Part shown: one piece after another, positions 9,239-16,362 of the stretch
Position numbering within the stretch: the first letter of the stretch is position 1
Layout: every line of letters begins with the position of its first letter
NCBI RefSeq assembly: GCF_001905665.1
Contig: NZ_LIVX01000010.1
Span: forward strand, 186,001 to 250,000
DNA from: Streptomyces sp. CB02261
GTDB lineage: Bacteria; Actinomycetota; Actinomycetes; Streptomycetales; Streptomycetaceae
DNA: 64,000 nucleotides
Reading direction: 5' to 3'
Notes under the pieces: generated by a model
Seen by the model: only the letters and a program-made list of their open reading frames with translations
Databases searched by the model: none
Told to the model about the DNA's origin: nothing
Position numbers and translations under genes: made by a program

Positions 9239-10681
9239 GTGCGTTTCCTCAATGACGTCAAGCCGCCCTACGACCTGACGTACGACGATGTGTTCATGGT
9301 GCCGAGCCGCTCGGCCGTCGGTTCCCGCCAGGCCGTGGACCTCTCCTCGCCGGACGGAAGCGGGACCACCATCCCGCTGGTCGTCGCCAACATGACCGCC
9401 ATCGCCGGCCGCCGGATGGCCGAGACCGTCGCCCGCCGCGGCGGACTGGTCGTCATCCCGCAGGACATCCCGATCGAGGTCGTCACCGACGTCATCGCCT
9501 GGGTCAAGAGCCGCCACCACGTCCTCGACACCGCGATCGAGCTCGAGCCGCACCAGACCGTGGCCGACGCGCTCTCGCTGCTGCCGAAGCGCGCCCACGA
9601 CGCCGGTGTCGTCGTCGACGAGAACCGCCGCCCCGTGGGCGTCGTCACCGACGCCGACCTCTCCGGCGTCGACCGCTTCACCCAGCTCTCCGAGGTCATG
9701 TCCAAGGACCTGCTGCTCCTGGACGCCGGCATCGACCCGCGCGAGGCGTTCAACACCCTCGACGCCGCCAACCGGCGCTACGCCCCGGCCGTCGACGCCG
9801 ACGGCAAGCTCGTCGGCATCCTCACCCGCAAGGGCGCGCTGCGCGCGACGCTCTACAGCCCTGCCGTCGACAAGAACGGCCGGCTGCGCATCGCGGCCGC
9901 CGTGGGCATCAACGGCGACGTGGCGGGCAAGGCCAAGCAGCTGCTCGACGCCGGCGTCGACACGCTGGTCATCGACACCGCGCACGGCCACCAGGAGTCG
10001 ATGATCTCCGCGATCCGGACCGTACGGGCGCTCGACCCGCAGGTCCCGATCGTCGCGGGCAACATCGTCGCCGCCGACGGCGTCAAGGACCTCATCGAGG
10101 CGGGCGCCGACATCATCAAGGTCGGCGTCGGCCCCGGCGCCATGTGCACCACCCGCATGATGACCGGCGTCGGCCGCCCGCAGTTCTCGGCCGTCCTGGA
10201 GTGCGCGGCGGAGGCCAAGAAGTACGGCAAGCACGTCTGGGCCGACGGCGGTGTCCGGCACCCGCGCGACGTCGCCATGGCGCTCGCCGCCGGTGCCTCC
10301 AACGTGATGATCGGCTCCTGGTTCGCCGGCACGTACGAGTCCCCGGGCGACCTCCAGCACGACGCCCAGGGACGTGCGTACAAGGAGTCCTTCGGCATGG
10401 CCTCCGCCCGCGCGGTCAAGAACCGGACCTCCGACGAGTCCGCCTACGACCGCGCCCGCAAGGCGCTGTTCGAGGAGGGCATCTCCACCTCGCGCATGTT
10501 CCTCGACCCGGCCCGTCCGGGCGTCGAGGACCTGATCGACTCGATCATCGCGGGCGTCCGCTCCTCCTGCACCTACGCCGGTGCCGGCTCGCTCGCCGAG
10601 TTCGAGGAGAAGTCCGTGGTCGGCATCCAGTCCGCCGCCGGTTACGCCGAGGGCAAGCCGCTGCACGCCAGCTGGAGCTAG
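9239..10681 (+). CDS. guaB1: GuaB1-type IMP dehydrogenase-related protein, probable GMP reductase
   Basis: 480 residues. The (beta/alpha)8 IMPDH/GMPR barrel is split by two CBS motifs (about residues 95-210: HQTVADALSLLPKRAHDAGVVVDENRR and LDAGIDPREAFNTLDAANRRYAPAVD). The catalytic Cys lies in GPGAMCTTRMMTGVGRPQ, and the phosphate loop includes WADGGVRHPRD. GTG at 9239 begins RFLNDVKPPYDLTYDDV, the normal family N-terminus. The mycobacterial relative GuaB1 was reported to be a CBS-containing GMP reductase, so conversion of GMP to IMP is the better guess than IMP oxidation. The active-site flap should be compared to settle this. Confidence 0.88.
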   Translation: MRFLNDVKPPYDLTYDDVFMVPSRSAVGSRQAVDLSSPDGSGTTIPLVVANMTAIAGRRMAETVARRGGLVVIPQDIPIEVVTDVIAWVKSRHHVLDTAIELEPHQTVADALSLLPKRAHDAGVVVDENRRPVGVVTDADLSGVDRFTQLSEVMSKDLLLLDAGIDPREAFNTLDAANRRYAPAVDADGKLVGILTRKGALRATLYSPAVDKNGRLRIAAAVGINGDVAGKAKQLLDAGVDTLVIDTAHGHQESMISAIRTVRALDPQVPIVAGNIVAADGVKDLIEAGADIIKVGVGPGAMCTTRMMTGVGRPQFSAVLECAAEAKKYGKHVWADGGVRHPRDVAMALAAGASNVMIGSWFAGTYESPGDLQHDAQGRAYKESFGMASARAVKNRTSDESAYDRARKALFEEGISTSRMFLDPARPGVEDLIDSIIAGVRSSCTYAGAGSLAEFEEKSVVGIQSAAGYAEGKPLHASWS

Positions 10682-10716
10682 TCGCCGCCGACCGAGCCGA
10701 TCGCTCGTCGCCGTAC

Positions 10717-10756
10717 GCCGTGGGCCCCCGGGAAATTCCTCCCGGGGGCCCACGGC
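10717..10756. terminator. Strong terminator after guaB1
   Basis: Perfect 16-base GC-rich arms (10717-10732 and 10741-10756) with an 8-base AT-rich loop. The downstream acetyltransferase starts only 20 bases later, so that gene needs readthrough or a promoter inside the hairpin region. Confidence 0.85.
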
Positions 10757-10775
10757 GTTCCCGTACGGTCGCCCC

Positions 10776-11291
10776 ATGGACCGCTTGGAGATCGGGCCCT
10801 GCCGCGCCGAGGACGTACCCCTGCTCGACCGTCACCTGCCCGCCCCCGGGGCGCCGACCCGCCATGCCGGCCGGTTCGCCCGCCAGGAGGCCGGGAGCGG
10901 CACCTACCTCCTCGCCCGGCGGGACGGGGTGCCCGTCGGCCACGGACAGCTCCGCTGGGACGGCTGCGCCGCTCCCGAGGTACGGGCTGAGCTCGGCGAC
11001 TGTCCCGAGTTCAACGGCCTGGACGTACGGGCGGAGCTGCGCGGTCAGGGCATCGGTACGGCCTTGATCCGCGCCGCCGAGGACCTGGCCCGGACGCGTG
11101 GCCGCACGGCGTTGGGGCTCGGCGTGGCCCGCGACAACCCACGCGCGGCCGCCCTCTACGCCCGGCTCGGATATCGGCCCGTCGTGGCCTACACCGACCG
11201 CTGGAGCTGGACGGACCCGGACGGCCGCGCCCACGAGGAAGCCGACTCCTGCACGTTCCTGGTCAGGTCCCTGACGGCTCCGGACGGCTGA
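10776..11291 (+). CDS. GNAT-family N-acetyltransferase
   Basis: 171 residues. Acetyl-CoA-binding motif A is visible as VRAELRGQGIGTALIRAAEDLARTRG, followed by LGVARDNPRAAALYARLGYRPV, the C-terminal GNAT strand-helix. ATG at 10776 (MDRLEIGPCRAED) is the only sensible start; frames further upstream run through the terminator. The substrate cannot be told. The last 29 bases overlap the end of the convergent SGNH hydrolase gene. Confidence 0.87.
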   Translation: MDRLEIGPCRAEDVPLLDRHLPAPGAPTRHAGRFARQEAGSGTYLLARRDGVPVGHGQLRWDGCAAPEVRAELGDCPEFNGLDVRAELRGQGIGTALIRAAEDLARTRGRTALGLGVARDNPRAAALYARLGYRPVVAYTDRWSWTDPDGRAHEEADSCTFLVRSLTAPDG

Positions 11292-12330
11292 GCGGCACGC
11301 ACGGCCGCAGCACCTCCGCCACGGCCGCCGCGATCCGCGCGTGGCCCGTGTCGTTCGGGTGCAGCCCGTCCGCGAGGTGCTCCGGGCCGAGCAGCGGCCG
11401 CCCCGGGAGGACCAGGAGCCGCTCGTCGCCCTCGGCGGCCAGGTCCCGGCCCGCCCGCTCCATGGCCCTGCGCAGCTCCGTGAGGGTGGCTCCGAGGGCG
11501 TTGCGGGTGTGCTCGGCGTCCGGGCGCAGCACCGGCGAGACGATGAGCAGCGGGGTGTCCGGATGGCCCTGGCGCACCAGACCGACGAAGGCCCGGACGG
11601 TGGCGTACATCCAGTCAGCCGTCGCGGGCACCCGGGACCAGCAGTTGGTGCCGAAGGCCAGGGTGATCAGGTCGCCCGGGAGCCGCGCCAGATGCTCGGC
11701 GAGCACGAGCTCGCCGCGCGCCCCGCCCGCGAACCCGAGGTTCACGGCGTCGACGTCGAGCAGCCGTCCCGCCGTCGCGGGCCAGGAGTGGGCCGGGCGG
11801 GTCGACCACCAGCCCTCGGTGATCGAGTCGCCGTGGACCAGCCAGCGGGGCCGCGCCGGGGCGGGGGAGATCGCGCCGCCGACGGCCCACAGGGCCAGCG
11901 GCACCGGGGCCTGCCCCTCCGGGAGGTGGAGCGTGAAGACGCCGCCGCCCGGGGGCAGCGGGACGGTGACGGTGGCCTCGGTGGCCGGGTCGGCGCAGGT
12001 CTCGCCGACGAATCGCGTACCGCTCCACAGGGCGAAGCAGTGGCGCAGCCCGGCCAGGGGGTCGCCCGCCTCCGGGACGGTGGCCCGGTATCGCAGCCGC
12101 ACCGCGCGCGTACCGGGCGCGGCCGTGAACTCCAGCCGTACGCCGATGGGCAGCGCGGCCCGCGCGGCGATGTCCCACGGCAGCCGGTCCAGGTCGGCCG
12201 GGTCCGCCCGCACCGGCCGGCCGCCGTCCAGCCAGGCAGTGCCCCGCAGGAACGGCGCCGGGTCGAGCCGGCCCACCGGGGCCTCCGTCCGTGGGGTGGT
12301 CAAAGGCTCGCGTCGTCGGTCAAGGGTCAT
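11263..12330 (-). CDS. SGNH/GDSL-family esterase with N-terminal beta-sandwich
   Basis: About 355 residues. The N-terminal half (LRYRATVPEAG to FTLHLPEG) looks like a carbohydrate-esterase-type jelly-roll. The C-terminal half is an SGNH hydrolase with block I HGDSITEGWW (Ser), GFAGGARGE (Gly), block III FGTNCWS (Asn) and block V DGLHPND (Asp-His). No signal peptide is seen, so it is probably intracellular. ATG at 12330 lacks a clean ribosome site; TTG at 12300 is an alternative. Substrate unknown, perhaps an O-acetylated sugar. The 3' end overlaps the GNAT gene. Confidence 0.85.
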   Translation of the reverse strand: MTLDRRREPLTTPRTEAPVGRLDPAPFLRGTAWLDGGRPVRADPADLDRLPWDIAARAALPIGVRLEFTAAPGTRAVRLRYRATVPEAGDPLAGLRHCFALWSGTRFVGETCADPATEATVTVPLPPGGGVFTLHLPEGQAPVPLALWAVGGAISPAPARPRWLVHGDSITEGWWSTRPAHSWPATAGRLLDVDAVNLGFAGGARGELVLAEHLARLPGDLITLAFGTNCWSRVPATADWMYATVRAFVGLVRQGHPDTPLLIVSPVLRPDAEHTRNALGATLTELRRAMERAGRDLAAEGDERLLVLPGRPLLGPEHLADGLHPNDTGHARIAAAVAEVLRPCVPLSRPEPSGT

Positions 12331-12391
12331 GAGGAGTCCATGCGCGCGCGGGCACCGGTTCACACCCTGATGTGTCGATTCATGCGGGGGA

Positions 12392-12488
12392 GCGCAATGT
12401 TTCCCCGTCTGCGCTCGAAGCGCGCAATGATCATCCGGCAGTGCGCAACAACCCTGCATTACGAGTGCGAACCTCTGGCGTTTAGGCT
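12392..12488 (+). promoter_or_regulatory. Phased GCGCAA boxes and promoter before the amino-acid permease
   Basis: Boxes GCGCAATG at 12392, GCGCAATG at 12422, GCGCAACA at 12443 and a looser GTGCGAAC at 12465 are spaced 30, 21 and 22 bases, close to whole helical turns. TTACGA (12459) with TAGGCT (12483) is a possible -35/-10 pair. The last two boxes recur with the same spacing upstream of the amidase gene at 15496. Candidate binding region for the adjacent Lrp-type regulator; function is inference. Confidence 0.45.
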
Positions 12489-12619
12489 CATGCCTCGTAC
12501 CAGGAGTGGCGGCGACCGTCTGCTCGGCGGTTCCCCTTCCCCCGTGGGCCTGACGCGTCATGCCCACGTACCGCCGCGGTCCTCGCCCCGCCTACAGGCA
12601 GCGATAAGGAGCCTCCGCA

Positions 12620-14107
12620 GTGCTGGACCACGGCGCAGCCCCACCGGTCGTCGACACGACCACCCCCAAGACCTCCGCTCTCGGCGCGCTCACCCGTCGC
12701 AAGCCGGTGGAACAGCTGGTCGCAGAGGGTGGGCAGGGCGAGGGCGGCAATCTCCGCCGCTCGCTCTCCATGTGGCAGCTGACCATGATCAGCATCGGCG
12801 CCACCCTCGGCACCGGCATCTTCGTCGTCCTCGGCGAGGCCGTTCCCGAGGCCGGTCCGGCGGTGACGCTCGCCTTCGTCTTCGCCGGTCTCACCGCGCT
12901 CTTCTCGGCCCTCTCGTACGCCGAACTGGCGGGCACCATCCCCGTCGCGGGCTCTTCCTACTCGTATGCGTACGCAACACTGGGTGAACTTGTCGCCTGG
13001 GTGTGCGGCTGGTGTCTGATGCTCGAGTACGGCGTGTCGGTCGCCGCAGTGGCCGTCGGCTGGGGCGAGTACCTGAACGAGCTGCTCGACGGCACGATCG
13101 GCGTCACGCTCCCCGACGCGCTCAGCGCGCCGCCCGGTGACGGCGGTGTCTTCAACCTGCCGGCGCTGATCGTCGTCGTCCTCGCGATGCTGTTCCTGCT
13201 CGGCGGCGCCAAGGAGTCGGCCCGCGCGAACACGATCATGGTCGTGGTGAAGATCGCCGCCCTGGTGCTCTTCTGCGCCGTCGGCTTCATGGGCTTCAAG
13301 TCCGGCAACTACGCGGACTTCATGCCGCTCGGCATCGGCAGCGTCGGCGCCGCCGGAGCCATCCTCTTCTTCTCGTACATCGGCTTCGACGCCGCCTCCA
13401 CGGCCGGCGAGGAGGCGAAGAACCCCAAGCGCGACCTGCCCCGGGCGATCATGCTCTCGCTCGTCATCGTCACCGTGCTGTACGTCCTCGTGGCGGCCGT
13501 CGCCGTCGGCGCCTGGGACTGGAAGAAGTTCGCGGGCAGCGACGCCACGCTCGCCGCGATCATGAACGACGTCACCGGCCAGAGCTTCTGGGGCACCCTG
13601 CTCGCCGCCGGCGCCGTGATCTCCATCGCCAGCGTCGTCCTGACCGTCCTCTACGGCCAGACCCGCATCCTCTTCGCGATGTCCCGCGACGGACTCGTGC
13701 CCAAGGTCTTCGGCAAGGTCGACGCGAAGACCGGCACCCCCCGCACCAACACCCTCATCGTCTCGCTGCTCTGCGGTGGTCTCGCGGCCGTCGTCCCCCT
13801 CGGCGAGCTGGTGAACGCCACCAGCATCGGCACGCTCTTCGCGTTCGCGCTGGTCAACGTCGCCGTCGTGGTGCTCCGCTTCACCCGCCCCGACATGGAG
13901 CGCTCCTTCAAGGTCCCGTTCGGCCCCGTCTTCGCCGTCCTCGGCTTCCTCTGCTGCGGATACAGCATGTACAGCCTCGACCTGATCACCTGGGTGTACT
14001 TCGGTGCCTGGATGGCGGCGGGCCTCGTGTTCTACTTCCTGTACGGCATGCGCCGCTCCCGACTGGCCTCCGCGCCGACCGTGGCAGAGACCTCAGCAGA
14101 GAAGTGA
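12620..14107 (+). CDS. APC-superfamily amino acid permease (CAT/YfnA type)
   Basis: 495 residues with about 12 predicted membrane helices. The first helix carries MISIGATLGTGIFVVLG, the consensus substrate-binding break of APC transporters, and FFSYIGFDAASTAGEEAKNPKRDLPRAI is the typical helix 6 signature of cationic-amino-acid-type permeases. GTG at 12620 follows AAGGAG. The next gene, an Lrp-type regulator, starts 10 bases after the stop. Downstream lie a lysine-monooxygenase-like enzyme and an amidase, so lysine or another basic amino acid is a reasonable substrate; this is inference from context. Confidence 0.9.
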   Translation: MLDHGAAPPVVDTTTPKTSALGALTRRKPVEQLVAEGGQGEGGNLRRSLSMWQLTMISIGATLGTGIFVVLGEAVPEAGPAVTLAFVFAGLTALFSALSYAELAGTIPVAGSSYSYAYATLGELVAWVCGWCLMLEYGVSVAAVAVGWGEYLNELLDGTIGVTLPDALSAPPGDGGVFNLPALIVVVLAMLFLLGGAKESARANTIMVVVKIAALVLFCAVGFMGFKSGNYADFMPLGIGSVGAAGAILFFSYIGFDAASTAGEEAKNPKRDLPRAIMLSLVIVTVLYVLVAAVAVGAWDWKKFAGSDATLAAIMNDVTGQSFWGTLLAAGAVISIASVVLTVLYGQTRILFAMSRDGLVPKVFGKVDAKTGTPRTNTLIVSLLCGGLAAVVPLGELVNATSIGTLFAFALVNVAVVVLRFTRPDMERSFKVPFGPVFAVLGFLCCGYSMYSLDLITWVYFGAWMAAGLVFYFLYGMRRSRLASAPTVAETSAEK

Positions 14108-14117
14108 TCCACCCGTA

Positions 14118-14573
14118 GTGCGACTCAACGACCTCGACGAACGCATCGTCCACGCCCTCGCGGAAGACGCCCGCCGCAGCTACGCCGACATCGGCTCGCT
14201 CGTCGGCCTCTCCGCGCCCGCCGTGAAGCGGCGCGTGGACCGGCTCCGGGCCGAGGGCGCGATCACCGGATTCACCGTACGGGTGGACCCGGCGGCGCTC
14301 GGCTGGGAGACCGAGGGGTTCGTCGAGATCTACTGCCGCCACAACACCTCGCCGGACGACATCCGGCGAGGTCTGGAGCGGTACCCCGAGGTGGTGTCCG
14401 CGTCGACCGTCACCGGCGACGCGGACGCCGTCGTCCAGGTCTTCGCCTCGGACATGCGGCACTTCGAACGGGTCCTGGAACGGATCGCGGGCGAGCCCTT
14501 CGTGGAGCGCACCAAGTCCGTCCTGGTCCTCTCCCCCCTGCTGCGCCGCTTCTCCTCGGGCTCACCCGCCTAG
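14118..14573 (+). CDS. Lrp/AsnC-family transcriptional regulator
   Basis: 151 residues. The N-terminal winged helix (LNDLDERIVHALAEDARRSYADIGSLVGLSAPAVKRRVDRL) is followed by an AsnC ligand-binding domain (EIYCRHNTSPDDIRRGLERYPEVVSASTVTGDADAVVQVF). GTG at 14118 is ten bases past the permease stop, so the two are probably one transcript and the regulator likely senses the imported amino acid. A bidirectional hairpin follows the gene. Confidence 0.92.
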   Translation: MRLNDLDERIVHALAEDARRSYADIGSLVGLSAPAVKRRVDRLRAEGAITGFTVRVDPAALGWETEGFVEIYCRHNTSPDDIRRGLERYPEVVSASTVTGDADAVVQVFASDMRHFERVLERIAGEPFVERTKSVLVLSPLLRRFSSGSPA

Positions 14574-14582
14574 GGGGTGCCG

Positions 14583-14614
14583 GGGCGGTGCGGGCCGTGG
14601 TTCCCGCACCGCCC
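14583..14614. terminator. Bidirectional terminator
   Basis: Perfect 12-base arms (14583-14594 and 14603-14614) with an 8-base loop between the Lrp gene and the convergent secreted-protein gene. Confidence 0.75.
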
Positions 14615-14641
14615 TCCGCCCGCCCACCCCCGTGGGGCGGT

Positions 14642-15208
14642 CTACTCGGTCGGGTAGACGAACTCCCAGGGCACGACCTCGAATTCGCCCGTGCCCTTCT
14701 CGACCTTCTCGAAGGGCGCGCCGCTGACGCACGGCGGCACCTTGTCCTTCTGCGGGTCGGCGGTCATCCAGGTGTAGCCGAGCCGGTCGCCGCCGGGGAC
14801 GTCGTGCACCGTGACGCCCACCCGCGCCTTCCGGAACTCCTTCACGTCCGTCTCGACGACGACGCCGGACACGACGGCCACCTTGCCGCCCGTGGTGAGG
14901 CAGTCCACCTTCACCTCGGCGTATCCGCCCCGGTCGCCCTTGTAGTGGCTGAACCGGAAGGTGCCGGTGGCCTTCATCGGATCCTGCCGGTCCTTCTCCG
15001 CCAGATGCGCGTCGAAGGAGAACGTGATGTCGTCCCCGGCCGGGCGGTACAGCTTGGCCGAGCCGGTCAGCGCGGCGGCCTCCGGGACGGCGGCCGGGGC
15101 CGCGGCGGGGATGTGGCTGTCCGCCGCCGAGGCGGCGGCCATACCCCCGGCCCCCAGGGTGAGCAGGACGGCGGCGGAGACGGCGACGATCTTCGTACGG
15201 CGGTTCAT
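14642..15208 (-). CDS. Secreted protein of unknown function
   Basis: 188 residues. Signal peptide MNRRTKIVAVSAAVLLTLGAGGMAAASAA is followed by an Ala/Pro-rich spacer and a beta-rich domain (about 55-188) with two cysteines (VDCLTTGG and VPPCVSG) that could form a disulfide. Exported, no lipobox. ATG at 15208 has AAAGGA upstream. It lies inverted between the permease-regulator pair and the amidase-oxidase pair. I do not recognise a named family; similar small exported repeat-element-type proteins are common in Streptomyces. Confidence 0.82.
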   Translation of the reverse strand: MNRRTKIVAVSAAVLLTLGAGGMAAASAADSHIPAAAPAAVPEAAALTGSAKLYRPAGDDITFSFDAHLAEKDRQDPMKATGTFRFSHYKGDRGGYAEVKVDCLTTGGKVAVVSGVVVETDVKEFRKARVGVTVHDVPGGDRLGYTWMTADPQKDKVPPCVSGAPFEKVEKGTGEFEVVPWEFVYPTE

Positions 15209-15353
15209 GGCGACTCGGTCCTTTCGGCAGGTCGTCCGGGTTTCTCCGGACGACCACCACTCTTCCGCGCCGCCCGCCGCCCGGCGTCGAGCCGCAGGAC
15301 GGTTCCGTCTCCGCCGCGCGGCGGAGACGGACCGCGACCCCGGGCGGAGCCGT

Positions 15354-15420
15354 ACGCAACGAATCGCCGCGCGTTCCGCGAATCGCGCAACGGTTCGACG
15401 GTCGGTCCGCAACGCTGGCG
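15354..15420 (+). promoter_or_regulatory. CGCAAC boxes upstream of the amidase gene
   Basis: ACGCAAC at 15354, GCGCAAC at 15385 and CCGCAAC at 15407 are spaced 31 and 22 bases. GCGCAAC-N15-box then CTGGCG matches the region before the permease gene. The transcription start is not defined; the coding start is 76 bases downstream. Confidence 0.4.
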
Positions 15421-15495
15421 CCTTGTCCCGGTGGAGTGCGAAACCGTACCGTTTTTGACGTCTTCCCCTTGTACTCCGACCCCCGAGGATCACCC

Positions 15496-16302
15496 ATGCC
15501 CGCGCTGCGCACCGCCCTGCTCCAGAGCTCCGGCGAGCTCGGTGACGTGGCCGCCAACCTCAAGATCCTCGACGAGGCCGCCGCCCGCGCGTCCGCCGCC
15601 GGCGCGGGTCTGCTGCTCGCCCCCGAGCTCTTCCTCACCGGGTACGCCATCGGCGCCGACATGGCACGCCTGGCCGAACCGGCCGACGGTCCCTCGGCCC
15701 GCGCCGTCGCCGCCATCGCCGTGCGCCACGGCCTGGCCGTCGGCTACGGCTACCCGGAGCGGAACACCGAGCGGCACGGGGTGCTCCACAACTCCGCCCA
15801 GCTCGTCGGCGCCGACGGCGAGGTGCTCGCGCACTACCGGAAGACCCACCTCTACGGCGGCTTCGAGACCCAGTGGTTCACGCCCGGCGAGCAGAGCGTC
15901 GTGCAGGCCGAGCTCGGCGGCCTCACCGTCGGCCTGATGATCTGCTACGACGTGGAGTTCCCCGAGAACGTACGGGCGCAGGCGCTGGCCGGCACGGACC
16001 TCCTCCTCGTGCCGACCGCGCTCATGCACCCCGCCGAGATCGTCGCCGAGTCCGTCGTGCCCGTACGCGCCTTCGAGAACCAGCTCTACATCGCGTACGC
16101 CAACCGGACCGGCCCCGAGGGCGACTTCGAGTTCGTGGGCCTCTCCACCCTCGCGGGCCCCGACGGCACCGCCCGCGCCCGCGCCGGCCGCGGTGAGGAC
16201 CTCGTCCTCGGCGACGTCGACCCCGCCTTCCTCGCGGCCTCGCGCGCGGGCAACCCGTACCTCGCCGACCGCCGCCCCGGGCTCTACGGCTCCCTCGTCT
16301 GA
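15496..16302 (+). CDS. davA: Nitrilase-family amidase, DavA-like 5-aminovaleramide amidohydrolase
   Basis: 268 residues. The carbon-nitrogen hydrolase triad is visible: Glu44 (LAPELFLTGY), Lys116 (HYRKTHLYG) and Cys150 (GLMICYDVEFPE). From memory its sequence and length match Pseudomonas DavA closely, including the PADGPSA and VVPVRAFENQ-type segments. The reaction would be 5-aminovaleramide plus water to 5-aminovalerate and ammonia. It lies 60 bases before a DavB-like gene, which is the usual partner. ATG at 15496 follows CGAGGATC. Another short amide substrate remains possible. Confidence 0.82.
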   Translation: MPALRTALLQSSGELGDVAANLKILDEAAARASAAGAGLLLAPELFLTGYAIGADMARLAEPADGPSARAVAAIAVRHGLAVGYGYPERNTERHGVLHNSAQLVGADGEVLAHYRKTHLYGGFETQWFTPGEQSVVQAELGGLTVGLMICYDVEFPENVRAQALAGTDLLLVPTALMHPAEIVAESVVPVRAFENQLYIAYANRTGPEGDFEFVGLSTLAGPDGTARARAGRGEDLVLGDVDPAFLAASRAGNPYLADRRPGLYGSLV

Positions 16303-16362
16303 GCCGCCCCCTCCCGCCTTCCTGACCTGCCTCACCTTCTTCGTGCAAGGAGTCCGTACCCC

